From Bacteroidota bacterium (GTDB lineage Bacteria > Bacteroidota > Ignavibacteria > UBA10030 > UBA8401): 7,957 nucleotides of DNA. The notes beneath the pieces were generated by a model that saw nothing but the letters and a program-made list of their open reading frames with translations, searched no databases and was not told the origin of the DNA. Shown piece by piece: positions 1-6,504 of this stretch. The position numbers were made by a program, and so were the translations under genes. Location of the stretch: positions 1 through 7,957 of the forward strand of contig JAVBYH010000245.1 of assembly GCA_030824175.1 (NCBI GenBank), written 5' to 3'. The first letter of the stretch is position 1, and every line of letters starts with the position of its first letter.

Positions 1-1452
1 GTATTCGAGCGTCTTCGAGACGGACTCATTCTCCTTGTCGAACGGCACCCAGCCGAGCCGGGCATATGTGGCGACGTTGTCGTAATTGGGATTCATCGCC
101 GTGCGTTTCACGGCCTCGTACGCGCGGAGGGCGTCGAACCCCTTCACGCCGTTCACGAATGCGTCGGCGATCACCGGCACAGCGTGATAGCCGATCATGC
201 ACCAGGTCTCGTTCCCCTGCAGGGACCAGACCGGGAGGAGATGTTCGACGCTCTGGTCGTAGTGCGCGAGCATGGAGGTGATCATATCCGCGTCGCGCTT
301 CGCCTGAATGAGCGTGAAGAGCGGGTGCGTGGCGCGGTACGTGTCCCACAGCGAGAAGACCGCGTAGTTCGTGAAATTCTTCGCGACGCGTATGTTCTGG
401 TCGAGCCCGCGATATTCCTTCGTCACGTCCTCGTAGACATTCGGGGCGAGGAATGCGTGGTACATGGACGTGTAGAACACTTCCTTTTCCTTCTCCGTGC
501 CGTCGATATCGATCGCCGTGAGTTCCTTCTCCCATTTCGCCTGCGTTTGTTCCACGACGGCATCGAATCCCCATGCGGGAATTTCGGCGTCGAGGTTCTT
601 CATGGCGTTCGCCGTGCTCACGGCGGAGATGCCGATCTTGATGAGGAGCGTTTCATTTTCCCGCGTGCGGTAGCGGGCGAGGAACTGGAGGTTTTTCCCG
701 GCGCATTCGGCGGCGCTCCGGAACCGGTATGTATCGTAGACGACAGGCTTGCCGTCGCTCATAATCGTGAACTCGTCGAACGGGCGCGAGTAGCGCGCGG
801 CGAAGAACAGGTGACGTTCCTTCGCCCAGCCCTTGACGAGATGATAGCCGGTGATTGTGGAATCGTTCTCGACGCGCAGGTTCGACCATTGCACCTCCCA
901 TCGGAGCACGTGCTTCAGATCCGTCATCACATAGGCGCTGTCGGTCTTCGGGAATGTGAGGCGCATGATGCCGGCGCGATCGGCTGCGGCGAGTTCGACG
1001 TTCACGTTCGACCGGGTGAGGCGCACCTGATAGTATCCTGCCGCGGCGGACTCGTCCGCGTGCGAGTAGCGCGACCTGTAGCCCGAGTCGGGATTGGCCT
1101 TCGAACCCGGGACGAGTTTCGGCGTGCCGACCTGGGGCATGAAGAGGAAATCGCCGAGGTCGGGAATGCCCGTGCCGTTCAGGTGCGTGAGCGAGAAGCC
1201 GATGATGGAGCTGTCGGAGTATTCATAGCCCGAGGCGGTCTCCCAGAGGTACATTTCGGTGTCCGGACTGAACTGGACGAGGCCGAACGGTGCGGACGCG
1301 CCGGGGTACGTGTTGCCCTCGCCCTGCGTGCCGACCATGGGACGTATGTAGGACGCATGCGTTCCCTTGACGGGCCGGGCCGCCTGGGCAAGGAGCGTGA
1401 AGGACGAACAGGCACTCAGTATGATGAGTACCAGTGTGAGGAGACGATGCAT
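1..1452 (-). CDS. GH92 family alpha-mannosidase, probable lipoprotein (partial; C-terminus outside window)
   Basis: Glycoside hydrolase family 92 enzymes are calcium-dependent exo-alpha-mannosidases that trim mannose from glycans such as N-glycans and mannans. The reading frame is open from the start to the window edge, giving 484 residues of a family usually about 750 long, so roughly the last third is missing. Family motifs are clear: GTQGEGNTYPGASAPFG (41-57), GFSLTHLNGTG (85-95), SLWDTYRATHP (367-377), GNETWCMIGYHA (413-424) and ENESVSKTLEY at the edge. The N-terminus has a short basic region, a hydrophobic stretch and a lipobox LSAC with Cys15, suggesting lipidation and export; signal peptidase I cleavage near LLAQA is the alternative. 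An in-frame ATG at 1470 adds MSSSFF and has an AT-rich upstream with a weak GGGAAA, so the start is uncertain. It lies about 100 bp after folA, in the same direction. The family call is firm; linkage specificity and the start are not. Confidence 0.9.
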   Translation of the reverse strand, partial: MHRLLTLVLIILSACSSFTLLAQAARPVKGTHASYIRPMVGTQGEGNTYPGASAPFGLVQFSPDTEMYLWETASGYEYSDSSIIGFSLTHLNGTGIPDLGDFLFMPQVGTPKLVPGSKANPDSGYRSRYSHADESAAAGYYQVRLTRSNVNVELAAADRAGIMRLTFPKTDSAYVMTDLKHVLRWEVQWSNLRVENDSTITGYHLVKGWAKERHLFFAARYSRPFDEFTIMSDGKPVVYDTYRFRSAAECAGKNLQFLARYRTRENETLLIKIGISAVSTANAMKNLDAEIPAWGFDAVVEQTQAKWEKELTAIDIDGTEKEKEVFYTSMYHAFLAPNVYEDVTKEYRGLDQNIRVAKNFTNYAVFSLWDTYRATHPLFTLIQAKRDADMITSMLAHYDQSVEHLLPVWSLQGNETWCMIGYHAVPVIADAFVNGVKGFDALRAYEAVKRTAMNPNYDNVATYARLGWVPFDKENESVSKTLEY

Positions 1453-1555
1453 GAAGAAGGATGATGACATTGAAATTTTCCCGTGGACAATTATTCTATG
1501 GAGTGCATGTGCCGCGATTTGTGTCGAGCGCGAAGAGGTCAGGAGCGCGGAGTCC

Positions 1556-2038
1556 TTACGCCGTCGCGCCCGGTGTGAGTCGTGTGTAGTTCCTGAAGAC
1601 ACAGCCCTCGTGCCGCTCCTCCCCGGAAAGCGAAAAATGCCGCGAAAGGAATTCTTCGTACGGCGGGAAGAACGTGTCGCCCTCGAAGTCGCCCTCGACG
1701 ACGGTGAGCAGGAGCTCGTCGGCGCGCGCGAGGGATTGTGCGTAGAGCTGCCCGCCGCCGATGACGAACACCTTCTCCTCGTCCTTCAGCGCGTCGAGCG
1801 CGGCGTCGAGCGACGCATATGTCTCGATGCCGGGGATCGTGCCGGAGGTGAGGACGACGTTCCTGCGGTTCGGGAGGGGCCTGCCGATGGACTCGTATGT
1901 GCGGCGTCCCATGAGCACCGTGTGCCCCGTCGTGAGGAGCTTGAACCGTTTGAGGTCGCCGGAGATGTGCCACGGCAGACGTCCGTCGATGCCGATCACG
2001 CGTTTGGCGGTGACAGCGGCGATAAGGATGAGTTTCAT
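1556..2038 (-). CDS. folA: Dihydrofolate reductase
   Basis: Reduces 7,8-dihydrofolate to tetrahydrofolate with NADPH in the cytoplasm, regenerating the cofactor that thymidylate synthase oxidises. The 160-residue product has the normal bacterial length and the family landmarks: N-terminal strand LILIAAVT, substrate site GRLPWHISGDLKRFK (19-33) with the catalytic acid at Asp28, NADPH-binding GRRTYESIGRPLPNRRNVVLT (from about 44 to 64), FVIGGGQLY (91-99), and GDTFFP near residue 120. The start at 2038 gives the canonical N-terminus; the same frame stays open far upstream, but that stretch is antisense-free shadow of thyA in another frame. It begins 20 nt after the thyA stop, in a different frame, so the two are separate proteins in one operon. 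No Shine-Dalgarno is visible, so translation may depend on ribosomes arriving from thyA. Stop is TAA. Confidence 0.96.
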   Translation of the reverse strand: MKLILIAAVTAKRVIGIDGRLPWHISGDLKRFKLLTTGHTVLMGRRTYESIGRPLPNRRNVVLTSGTIPGIETYASLDAALDALKDEEKVFVIGGGQLYAQSLARADELLLTVVEGDFEGDTFFPPYEEFLSRHFSLSGEERHEGCVFRNYTRLTPGATA

Positions 2039-2058
2039 AAGAGTGCCGGAGTGATGGA

Positions 2059-2871
2059 TCAGACGGCGACGTCGAATTTGATAGGCGCGTCGCACACATA
2101 GTTCAGCAGTGTGAAGTCGTCGAACGTCAGATCGTCCACCGGCTTGCGGGCGATCTGCAGCCGGGGCAGCGGCTTCGGCGTGCGCTTCAACTGCTCCTTC
2201 AAACCGTCCACATGATTCACATACACGTGGGCGTCGATGATCGTGTGGCTGAAGAAGCCGGGCGCAATGCCCACGTCCTGCGCGACGGCCTGTGTGAGCA
2301 TCGAGTATGCCGCGATGTTGAACGGGATGCCCAGGGCGATGTCGCCCGAGCGCTGCGTGAGATGGCAGTTCAGCTTGTTGTCGAACACGTTGAACGCGAA
2401 CGTATAGTGGCACGGCGGCAGCTTGCTGAAGAGGGCATTGCCCGGCTCCCACGCCGTGACGACCATGCGGCGCGATTCGGGCTGCGTCTTGAGCAGCCGA
2501 ATGACCTCGGCGATCTGGTCGATCTCCTTCACCTCGTACTGCCCCGTGGCCGGATTCATCCGGGCGCTGGGAAACCGGCGCCAGAAGCGTCCGTAGGCAG
2601 TCTCGAGATTCCCGTCGGCATCGGCCCACGCATCCCAGATCTTCGTGTGCTGCCGGAGGTTGCGTATGTGATCCTCCCCCGAGAGATACCAGAGAACCTC
2701 GTGGAGGAGCGATTTGAAATTCACCTTCTTCGTCGTGACGAGGGGAAACCCCTTGCTCAGGTCGATCGTGTAATGTTCCGCAAAGCAGGAGATCGTGTCG
2801 ACACCGGTGCGGTTGTGCTTGCGGATGCCGTTCGTCAACACGCGGTCGACGAGGTCCAGATATTCTCTCAT
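2059..2871 (-). CDS. thyA: Thymidylate synthase (ThyA type)
   Basis: Converts dUMP to dTMP in the cytoplasm using methylene-tetrahydrofolate as both methyl donor and reductant, releasing dihydrofolate for FolA. The product has 270 residues, close to the 264 of E. coli. Visible signatures are RTGVDT (21-26, phosphate-binding Arg21), FPLVTTKKV (42-50), SRRMVVTAW (133-141, phosphate-binding arginines), the nucleophile Cys154 in LPPCHYTFAFNV, QRSGDIALGIPFNIAAYS (173-190, containing the dUMP-binding Asp and Asn), and DAHVYVNH (213-220). The C-terminus FDVAV corresponds to the flexible PVAI tail of E. coli ThyA. The ATG at 2871 overlaps the methyltransferase stop by four bases (ATGA), which implies translational coupling; no Shine-Dalgarno of its own is evident. 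This is the classical folate-oxidising enzyme, not the flavin-dependent ThyX, which explains the adjacent folA. Confidence 0.97.
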   Translation of the reverse strand: MREYLDLVDRVLTNGIRKHNRTGVDTISCFAEHYTIDLSKGFPLVTTKKVNFKSLLHEVLWYLSGEDHIRNLRQHTKIWDAWADADGNLETAYGRFWRRFPSARMNPATGQYEVKEIDQIAEVIRLLKTQPESRRMVVTAWEPGNALFSKLPPCHYTFAFNVFDNKLNCHLTQRSGDIALGIPFNIAAYSMLTQAVAQDVGIAPGFFSHTIIDAHVYVNHVDGLKEQLKRTPKPLPRLQIARKPVDDLTFDDFTLLNYVCDAPIKFDVAV

Positions 2872-3671
2872 TGTGTGTTCCCAGCTCCCACGATGTAATA
2901 TGCCGTCGTCGTGAAGAAATCGCGGACGTACGGGAGTGCGGCGATGAACGATGGCTGCTCCCGGGGTTCGAGATTGAATTTAATTTTATAGTTCGGATTG
3001 ATGAGGTAGAACGTTCGCGCGACGGTCGTGAGCCCCGTGGTGCGGAGGATGCGTTCGAACCGTTCGAGCGAGATGCGTGTGGAATAGATGTTTTCAAGTT
3101 CGTCGATGATCGTGGGATCTTCGTTCGCCAGGCGCAGGATGCCCTTATAGAGGGACAGGGGCAGAAGGTGAAAATACGGGATCATCGAGAGCCATTTTTT
3201 GCTGCACATCTGCTGATGGCCTCCGAACGGCATGCACCACGGAGGGAAGGCGAAGAACATGACGCCGCCCGGGGCGAGCATGTCGTTCAGCACGGGCACG
3301 AGTTTCTCCTGTGCGGGAATGTGTTCGAGCGTATCCTTCAGCACGATGAGATCGAACTTGCCGCGGAAGCGCGCGCGGCAGTCGTCGTCGTAGATGCTTC
3401 TGGCCTCGAAGGATGCCCGGCCAGCGGCGACCTCGTCCTTCATGAATTCGGCGGCGAGGTCGCAGCGGTATTTGTGCGGATCGACGCCGGTGCCGATGCA
3501 GCCCTTGTCGACGAACGGTTTGAGCACGCCGCCTTCGCCGCAGCCGACCTCGAGCACCTGCATTCCCGGCTTCAATGGGAACGAGCGCTCGATGAACGGG
3601 ATCACGTAGTCTTTCGTGTTCTGCTGCTGCTGCTGATAATACAGAGTGCGGTCGCTGTGGAAATCGAACAT
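2868..3671 (-). CDS. Class I SAM-dependent methyltransferase, substrate unknown
   Basis: A 267-residue cytoplasmic protein with a Rossmann-type methyltransferase domain. Motif I is VLEVGCGEGG (39-48); the acidic residue binding the SAM ribose is probably Asp64 in GVDPH; FDLIVLKDTLEHI (106-118) and LAPGGVMFFAFPP (132-144) are the later strands, followed by PFGGHQQMCSKKW (148-160). It resembles the broad Methyltransf_11/23 group, which act on small molecules, lipids or sugars. The C-terminal 100 residues are a family-specific extension whose substrate I cannot name. Residues 13-17 are five glutamines, all CAG codons. The start at 3671 is the first good ATG; there is no clear Shine-Dalgarno and the upstream DNA is AT-rich. 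It is the first gene of the thyA-folA operon and its TGA overlaps the thyA ATG. A direct role in nucleotide or folate metabolism is possible but not shown by the sequence. Confidence 0.88.
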   Translation of the reverse strand: MFDFHSDRTLYYQQQQQNTKDYVIPFIERSFPLKPGMQVLEVGCGEGGVLKPFVDKGCIGTGVDPHKYRCDLAAEFMKDEVAAGRASFEARSIYDDDCRARFRGKFDLIVLKDTLEHIPAQEKLVPVLNDMLAPGGVMFFAFPPWCMPFGGHQQMCSKKWLSMIPYFHLLPLSLYKGILRLANEDPTIIDELENIYSTRISLERFERILRTTGLTTVARTFYLINPNYKIKFNLEPREQPSFIAALPYVRDFFTTTAYYIVGAGNTQ

Positions 3672-3764
3672 ATCGTCACGGGTTAATGAAAGGAATGTGA
3701 TAATATAAAAAAAATATCGGTGAAATTACAGCGAAGGGGAAGGAGAATGTGAATGAAGACCGCT
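3672..3764 (-). promoter_or_regulatory. AT-rich leader and possible promoter of the methyltransferase-thyA-folA operon
   Basis: This is the only gap of useful size before the operon. Read on the minus strand it has a run of eight T followed by TATATTATC, giving -10-like hexamers at 3707-3702 (TATATT) or 3705-3700 (TATTAT), about 30 nt before the methyltransferase ATG. I find no good -35 at 16-18 bp spacing, and no full Bacteroidetes-type TAnnTTTG element; TAATTTCA at about 3728-3721 is only a partial match. A promoter here is inferred mainly from position and base composition. Confidence 0.25.
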
Positions 3765-3841
3765 GTAGGGCGAAACGGCGTTTCGCCCCCGTTCAACAAT
3801 CGTACTCTCGTTAGACAGGGCGAAATATCATTTCGCCCTAC
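3765..3841. repeat. REPIN-like double palindrome: two inverted GTAG-headed REP units
   Basis: Two related 24-base units face each other. The left unit (3765-3788) is GTAGGGCGAAA, a CGGCG centre, then TTTCGCCC; it folds into a 9 bp stem (3768-3776 with 3780-3788) with a GGC loop. The right unit (3841-3818 on the minus strand) is GTAGGGCGAAA, a TGATA centre, then TTTCGCCC; its 10 bp stem pairs 3817-3826 with 3830-3839 around a 3-base loop. The outer ends form an 11 bp perfect inverted repeat (3765-3775 with 3831-3841). A GTAG head before a palindrome is the known hallmark of REP sequences mobilised by RAYT (TnpA-REP) transposases, and an inverted REP pair is a REPIN. No transposase lies in the window. 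The element ends 12 bases past the subtilase stop, so in RNA it may stabilise the 3' end or slow polymerase, but no U-tract follows. Confidence 0.72.
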
Positions 3842-3853
3842 TTGCGGCCGTCG

Positions 3854-6301
3854 TTATTTCTGGAGGAGGAGTTTTTTCACCGCCGAATAGCCGCCTGCGT
3901 CGAGGCGATAGACGTAGACGCCGCTCGGCATGGAGGACGCATTCCATTCAATGGAGTAGCTGCCTGGCTGCATTGCGCGGTCTGCCACGACGGCGACTTC
4001 CCTGCCGAGCATGTCGAACACGGCGAGCCGGACGTGCGATGCGGCGCCGATGGAGAAGCGGAACGTCGTCGACGGATTGAACGGGTTGGGGTAATTCTGC
4101 GAGAGCGAATATGCAACGGGGCCCGCCGCCTCGACTTCTATCGGCCGGCTGAGTTCGAATTTTCCGTCGCGGTCGATCTGCTTCAGGCGGTACTCGTACG
4201 TGCCGGCGTGCGCGAGCTTGTCGGTGAACGAGTAGTCGTGCGCGATGCTGCTGGTGCCGCTGCCCGGCACGAATCCGATCGTCGTCCAATCGGTGCGGGG
4301 TGCGGCCGGGGCGGCGGATGCCGTAGCGACGGCGCGAATCGCTTCCCGTTTCTCGATCTCGAATCCGTAGTTATTCGATTCCGTCGCCGTGCGCCAGTTG
4401 AGAACGACAGTCTCGCCACGGAGCAACGATGTGAACGTTGTCAATTCCACGGGCATTGGTGTGTTTGCCAACGCCCCCTGGACGCTGAGTCTTCCGGAGC
4501 CGAAGCTCGTGTTCGGGACCGTGCCGGTAACGGCGTCCTGAATGGAACCGATAGTGAGCACATCGTACACCTCCTGCGGTGTCAGGGCGGATGAATGCTG
4601 CAGGATGATCGCCGCGGCGCCCGCACAGACGGGAGCGGCCATGCTGGTGCCTTGCATGACGATATAGTTGGCGTCACCGCCGGCCGTGCCGTCGTTGTCC
4701 ACCCAATAGGGGTACGCCGGTGCCGTATAGAAGTCGCGGTCGCGGAGCGAGATCACGAGACTGCCCGGCGCGCAGATGTTCGGCTTCTTCACATTATCCA
4801 CTCGCGGGCCGCGGGCTGAATACGACGCGCACATTCCGGACTGCCCGGATGTTTGATACACAATCCCCGCGGTGCTCGTCCACGATGTCCGTGAGACATA
4901 CGCGCCCACGGCGAACGCATGATCGGCGTCGGCCGGTGTTGCAATTGTAGCATTCGGATCCGGCGCCGCGAATGTAACACAGGAGTTGCGGTAATCTTCG
5001 TAGATGTGGAATTCCTGCGATGTGGCCGACGGGTTCACGACTCGGACGTAGTACGTTCCGGGATTCGCACCCACTGGGACATTATACAGGGAATATTGCG
5101 ATTCGGTGCCGCGCGAACTCTGCGATATTCCCCAGTACACAACATCGGTCGACGGAACCGGATTGCCGTTTCTGTCGAAATAGCTGAGTGACAAATTTTT
5201 CCGTTCGGCGCCGTCGGACCAGACGAGATTGAATTTCAGCATCGTGGAAGAGTTCCCGCCGATCACCGTCACCGGAATGAGGTCCGATACGCCGAAGGCC
5301 GGAACAATCCCCGAGACATGTCGTCCTTTATCACCATCGTTACCAGCGGCCACGATACACACAACCCCCTTCGAGAAGGCATAATCGATTGCCTGTGCTG
5401 TAAGGCTGCTCCCGTCGTGATAGGTATCCCATCCGCCGATACTGAGATTGAGGACATCCACATCATAGACATCCGCCGCGGCACGCACCGCGCCGTAGAT
5501 GGCGTAGTCATAGATGAAATTCGTATTGTCCGTCTGCACCTTCAGGAAGACAAGGCCGGCATCAGGGGCCATTCCCTTGGACGCGCCGGCGCCATTGCCC
5601 GTATTCGATTCGGAAAGGATGCCCCGTCCAAGGATGGAGCCGGTCACATGCGTGCCGTGACCGGACGTTGTATTGTTGACGGTGTTGTCGAGAGTGGGAT
5701 AGTTCGAATAATCCCTTGCGATGAAGCCGGCCGGGAGGTCGGTGCCGGCATAGCTCACATCGAGGCCCGTATCGATCACTCCGACCTTTACGCCGGTGCC
5801 TGTCCATCCGTCGGACCATGCTGCATCCGCCTTGATGAGGTGCGCCGCCGAATTGTTCGATGGGATGGATTCGTTCTCAGCAGTATCCATCATCTTCACG
5901 GCCTCGAGCGATAACACATCGGCGATCTTGTCGACGGGAACGCGTGCTAGATACACGCCGAGCGGATGATTCTTCATTGGGGGAATCCACGAGTCGCCGA
6001 ACACCTGTACACCGGACCGTGTAAGCTCGGCGATCAGGTGCTGCGTCGGGGACTCGGATGCGTAGATGGCAGCAACGATTGATGACGGGGAGGCAGACGC
6101 ACCCAATGTGCGTGCGTGAGAATATTTTTTCGAGAGATGCTGGAGGAAGCGTCCGCTGCCGGCTTTCTGTTGATGTGCGGCTGTGAGCACGATATCGGCT
6201 GAGGGAATGGCGGATGACACAGACGCGGTTGGCTGTTGGGCGGAAACCGCCAGCGGCAGCATCATCACGACGATAAGGGAAACACGCCAGGCAGCATTCA
6301 C
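3854..6301 (-). CDS. Secreted S8 family subtilisin-like serine protease with T9SS sorting domain
   Basis: An 815-residue exported endopeptidase. Order of parts: signal peptide (about 1-21, cleavage after VSA); prodomain to about 155; subtilase catalytic domain about 160-610 with Asp177 (VIDTG), His215 (GHGTH), oxyanion Asn321 (AAGND) and Ser553 (GTSMAAP), so the triad is intact; a fibronectin-like domain (about 618-728) starting PVELTTF and containing VVLNWRTATESNNYGFEI; and a type A T9SS C-terminal domain (about 732-815) with SQNYPNPFNPST, LAVFDMLGREV, MPSGVYVYRL and terminal KKLLLQK. Some 110 residues of beta-rich sequence (about 330-440) sit between the oxyanion Asn and the Ser, longer than in plain subtilisins. 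It is probably exported by Sec and then across the outer membrane by T9SS, with removal of the tail. GTG at 6301 is preferred because GAGGAGGT ends 4 bases upstream; the GTG at 6307 would overlap it. Natural substrate unknown. Confidence 0.94.
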   Translation of the reverse strand: MNAAWRVSLIVVMMLPLAVSAQQPTASVSSAIPSADIVLTAAHQQKAGSGRFLQHLSKKYSHARTLGASASPSSIVAAIYASESPTQHLIAELTRSGVQVFGDSWIPPMKNHPLGVYLARVPVDKIADVLSLEAVKMMDTAENESIPSNNSAAHLIKADAAWSDGWTGTGVKVGVIDTGLDVSYAGTDLPAGFIARDYSNYPTLDNTVNNTTSGHGTHVTGSILGRGILSESNTGNGAGASKGMAPDAGLVFLKVQTDNTNFIYDYAIYGAVRAAADVYDVDVLNLSIGGWDTYHDGSSLTAQAIDYAFSKGVVCIVAAGNDGDKGRHVSGIVPAFGVSDLIPVTVIGGNSSTMLKFNLVWSDGAERKNLSLSYFDRNGNPVPSTDVVYWGISQSSRGTESQYSLYNVPVGANPGTYYVRVVNPSATSQEFHIYEDYRNSCVTFAAPDPNATIATPADADHAFAVGAYVSRTSWTSTAGIVYQTSGQSGMCASYSARGPRVDNVKKPNICAPGSLVISLRDRDFYTAPAYPYWVDNDGTAGGDANYIVMQGTSMAAPVCAGAAAIILQHSSALTPQEVYDVLTIGSIQDAVTGTVPNTSFGSGRLSVQGALANTPMPVELTTFTSLLRGETVVLNWRTATESNNYGFEIEKREAIRAVATASAAPAAPRTDWTTIGFVPGSGTSSIAHDYSFTDKLAHAGTYEYRLKQIDRDGKFELSRPIEVEAAGPVAYSLSQNYPNPFNPSTTFRFSIGAASHVRLAVFDMLGREVAVVADRAMQPGSYSIEWNASSMPSGVYVYRLDAGGYSAVKKLLLQK

Positions 6302-6305
6302 AACC

Positions 6306-6313
6306 ACCTCCTC
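6306..6313 (-). promoter_or_regulatory. Strong Shine-Dalgarno of the subtilase gene
   Basis: Minus-strand GAGGAGGT contains a perfect AGGAGG core five bases before the GTG at 6301. It decides between two in-frame GTG codons, since the one at 6307 lies inside the core. None of the other genes in the window has a match this good. Confidence 0.7.
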
Positions 6314-6400
6314 GAAGAATGTACATACTGAATGATGTGTCGATGAAACGAGACATCATGTTTGTATGAACAGGATACGAGGATACTGCTTGTGATGCTA

Positions 6401-6416
6401 ATTAGAAACTTCTAAT
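6401..6416. promoter_or_regulatory. AT-rich palindrome upstream of the subtilase gene (possible operator)
   Basis: ATTAGAAACTTCTAAT has perfect 7-base arms (ATTAGAA / TTCTAAT) around two central bases. It sits about 100 bp before the subtilase start in an AT-rich part of the gap that probably also holds the promoter. The size and symmetry suit a dimeric DNA-binding protein. No regulator can be named, and I see no convincing -35/-10 or sigma-54 element beside it, so this is a candidate only. Confidence 0.35.
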
Positions 6417-6467
6417 GGATATTAAATTTCTCTAAGAATTCCGAGTTACCGATGCGTGTAAATCGTT

Positions 6468-6491
6468 GCCCGGCAATACGTTATGCCGGGC
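6468..6491 (-). terminator. Hairpin after the response regulator gene, possible terminator
   Basis: GCCCGGCA (6468-6475) pairs perfectly with TGCCGGGC (6484-6491) around an 8-base loop, starting 14 bases past the regulator's stop. On the minus strand it is followed by AACGATTTAC, with no proper T-run, so it is a weak intrinsic terminator at best; it could act as a 3' end stabiliser or a pause site. It separates the two-component genes from the protease gene. Confidence 0.45.
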
Positions 6492-6504
6492 GTCAGCGGA
6501 AGTG

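Noticed and set aside
1380..1400. A sigma-54-like CACG-N4-TTGC on the minus strand
   Set aside because: It lacks the essential GG of the -24 element (TT instead) and lies inside the GH92 coding region just after its start.
184..1464. A long plus-strand open frame of 426 codons
   Set aside because: It lies antisense to the GH92 gene, whose motifs are unmistakable on the minus strand. High-GC coding DNA often leaves the opposite strand open, and the translation has biased, non-family composition.
1556..3097. A 513-codon frame that would give folA a long N-terminal extension
   Set aside because: The upstream part overlaps thyA and the end of the methyltransferase in another frame and is low-complexity Arg/Ser/Pro-rich. 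The canonical DHFR N-terminus starts at 2038. thyA and folA are not a fusion because they are in different frames with a stop between them.
3765..3841. CRISPR array or intrinsic terminator
   Set aside because: There are only two units in inverted, not direct, orientation, and no T-run follows either hairpin on the minus strand.
3842..4594. A 250-codon plus-strand open frame opposite the subtilase C-terminus
   Set aside because: It is a shadow of the T9SS tail and fibronectin-like domains, with no recognisable domain or translation start signal.
6468..6491. A sigma-54 -24/-12 promoter on the minus strand (CGGCA ... TTGC) at the hairpin
   Set aside because: The distance between the GG and GC elements is 11 instead of the strict 10 bases, and the match is explained by the hairpin arms.
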